A model generated the notes under the pieces. It was not told the DNA's origin. It was given only the letters and a program-made list of their open reading frames with translations, and did not search any database. From positions 1 through 6,707 of the forward strand of contig JAHELX010000339.1 in assembly GCA_024643945.1 (NCBI GenBank): DNA of 6,707 bases, given 5' to 3'. Below are positions 6,090 through 6,707 of this stretch, in pieces (the stretch's first letter is position 1; every line of letters begins with the position of its first letter). This DNA is from Anaerolineales bacterium (GTDB lineage Bacteria; Chloroflexota; Anaerolineae; 4572-78; NAK82). The position numbers were made by a program, and so were the translations under genes.

Positions 6090-6707
6090 TTCACATCTTT
6101 CTCCGAGACTCCTGCCTCGCCAAAGGTTGCCATCTCGTTCAGGATCTTGCAGGCTGCTTCGGCCAGAGAGATGCCCAGCGCCGCGCCGGTCCCTTCCCCC
6201 AGGCGCAGGTCCAGGTCCAGCAAAGGTTCCAGGCCGAGCCAGGCCAGCATGATGCGATGCCCGCGCTCCTGGGAACGGTGGGCTGGGATGAGGTAAGAGC
6301 GAGCCCGGGGTGCCAGGCCGACGGCGATCATGGCCGCTGCGGTGGAGATGAAGCCATCCACCACTACCGGCCGGCGGTGAGCGGCTGCGGCCAGCATGGC
6401 CCCCGCCAGTCCCCCAATCTCGAAGCCCCCGACTTTAGCCAGCACGTCCAGGGCATCGGCCGGGTCGGGCCGGTTGACCGCCAGCGCACGCTGCACCGCA
6501 GCAATCTTGCGATCCAGGCCCCCATTATCTACGCCGGTACCCCGGCCTACCACTTCGGCCGGGGAGTGGCCGGTTATGGCAGCGGCGATGGCCGCCGAGG
6601 GTGTCGTGTTGCCGATGCCCATGTCGCCGGTACCCAGGATGTCCAGTCCCCGCGCGAACTCTGCTTCTACGACTTCTGCTCCGGCCAACAGGGCCTGGAC
6701 GGCCTGT
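6086..6707 (-). CDS. cobT: Nicotinate-nucleotide:dimethylbenzimidazole phosphoribosyltransferase (CobT), 5' end outside window
   Basis: The last 206 residues of CobT, which transfers ribose phosphate from nicotinate mononucleotide to the lower-ligand base (dimethylbenzimidazole or a related base) to form alpha-ribazole phosphate. The first visible codon is at 6704-6706. A TTG at 6686-6688 lies inside the conserved region and is not the start. Motifs: [70 protein letters not shown] and [11 protein letters not shown]. In the last of these, the Glu encoded at 6194-6196 matches the catalytic base known from Salmonella CobT. About 40 percent of a typical 350-residue protein is missing beyond the right edge. 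The TGA at 6086-6088 overlaps the cbiB ATG. The enzyme is cytoplasmic. Nothing looks damaged in the visible part. Confidence 0.95.
   Translation of the reverse strand, partial: QAVQALLAGAEVVEAEFARGLDILGTGDMGIGNTTPSAAIAAAITGHSPAEVVGRGTGVDNGGLDRKIAAVQRALAVNRPDPADALDVLAKVGGFEIGGLAGAMLAAAAHRRPVVVDGFISTAAAMIAVGLAPRARSYLIPAHRSQERGHRIMLAWLGLEPLLDLDLRLGEGTGAALGISLAEAACKILNEMATFGEAGVSEKDVK

Overview
The window reads as high-G+C chromosomal DNA from a member of the Chloroflexota (Anaerolineae-like), probably from an environmental genome. This assignment is inference. It rests on a surface lipoprotein with a long Pro/Thr-rich linker and a beta-sandwich of a type common in that phylum, on intergenic TGCGTAY heptad arrays, and on the style of the cobalamin enzymes. 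There is no rRNA or other marker gene.

Layout, left to right. Positions 1-167 hold the last 54 codons of a + strand gene that ends in a secreted-type beta domain. A 7-bp tandem repeat array (169-224) follows directly. Next is a + strand lipoprotein gene (260-1450), with a weak hairpin over its stop codon. From 1494 to the right edge the window is a minus-strand group for the late steps of adenosylcobalamin synthesis. In transcription order (right to left) it reads cobT (5' end cut by the edge), cbiB, cobD and cobQ. cobT and cbiB overlap by 4 bp. Between cbiB and cobD sits a + strand type II toxin-antitoxin pair: a Phd/YefM-like antitoxin (4329-4631) and a VapC-like PIN toxin (4628-5059). The pair has its own near-consensus promoter and a candidate operator. 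Between cobD and cobQ, two heptad arrays in opposite orientation flank a 62-bp core.

The four cobalamin enzymes fit one pathway segment. CobQ amidates the corrin ring to cobyric acid. CobD makes the aminopropanol phosphate arm from threonine phosphate. CbiB attaches that arm. CobT activates the lower-ligand base. CobU/CobP and CobS are not visible and may lie outside.

No clearly new multi-gene system is visible. The points most worth a second look are: an in-frame, repeat-built insertion in cbiB with a perfect 16-bp hairpin; the paired inverted heptad arrays between cobD and cobQ; and the oppositely oriented toxin-antitoxin module inside the cobalamin group.
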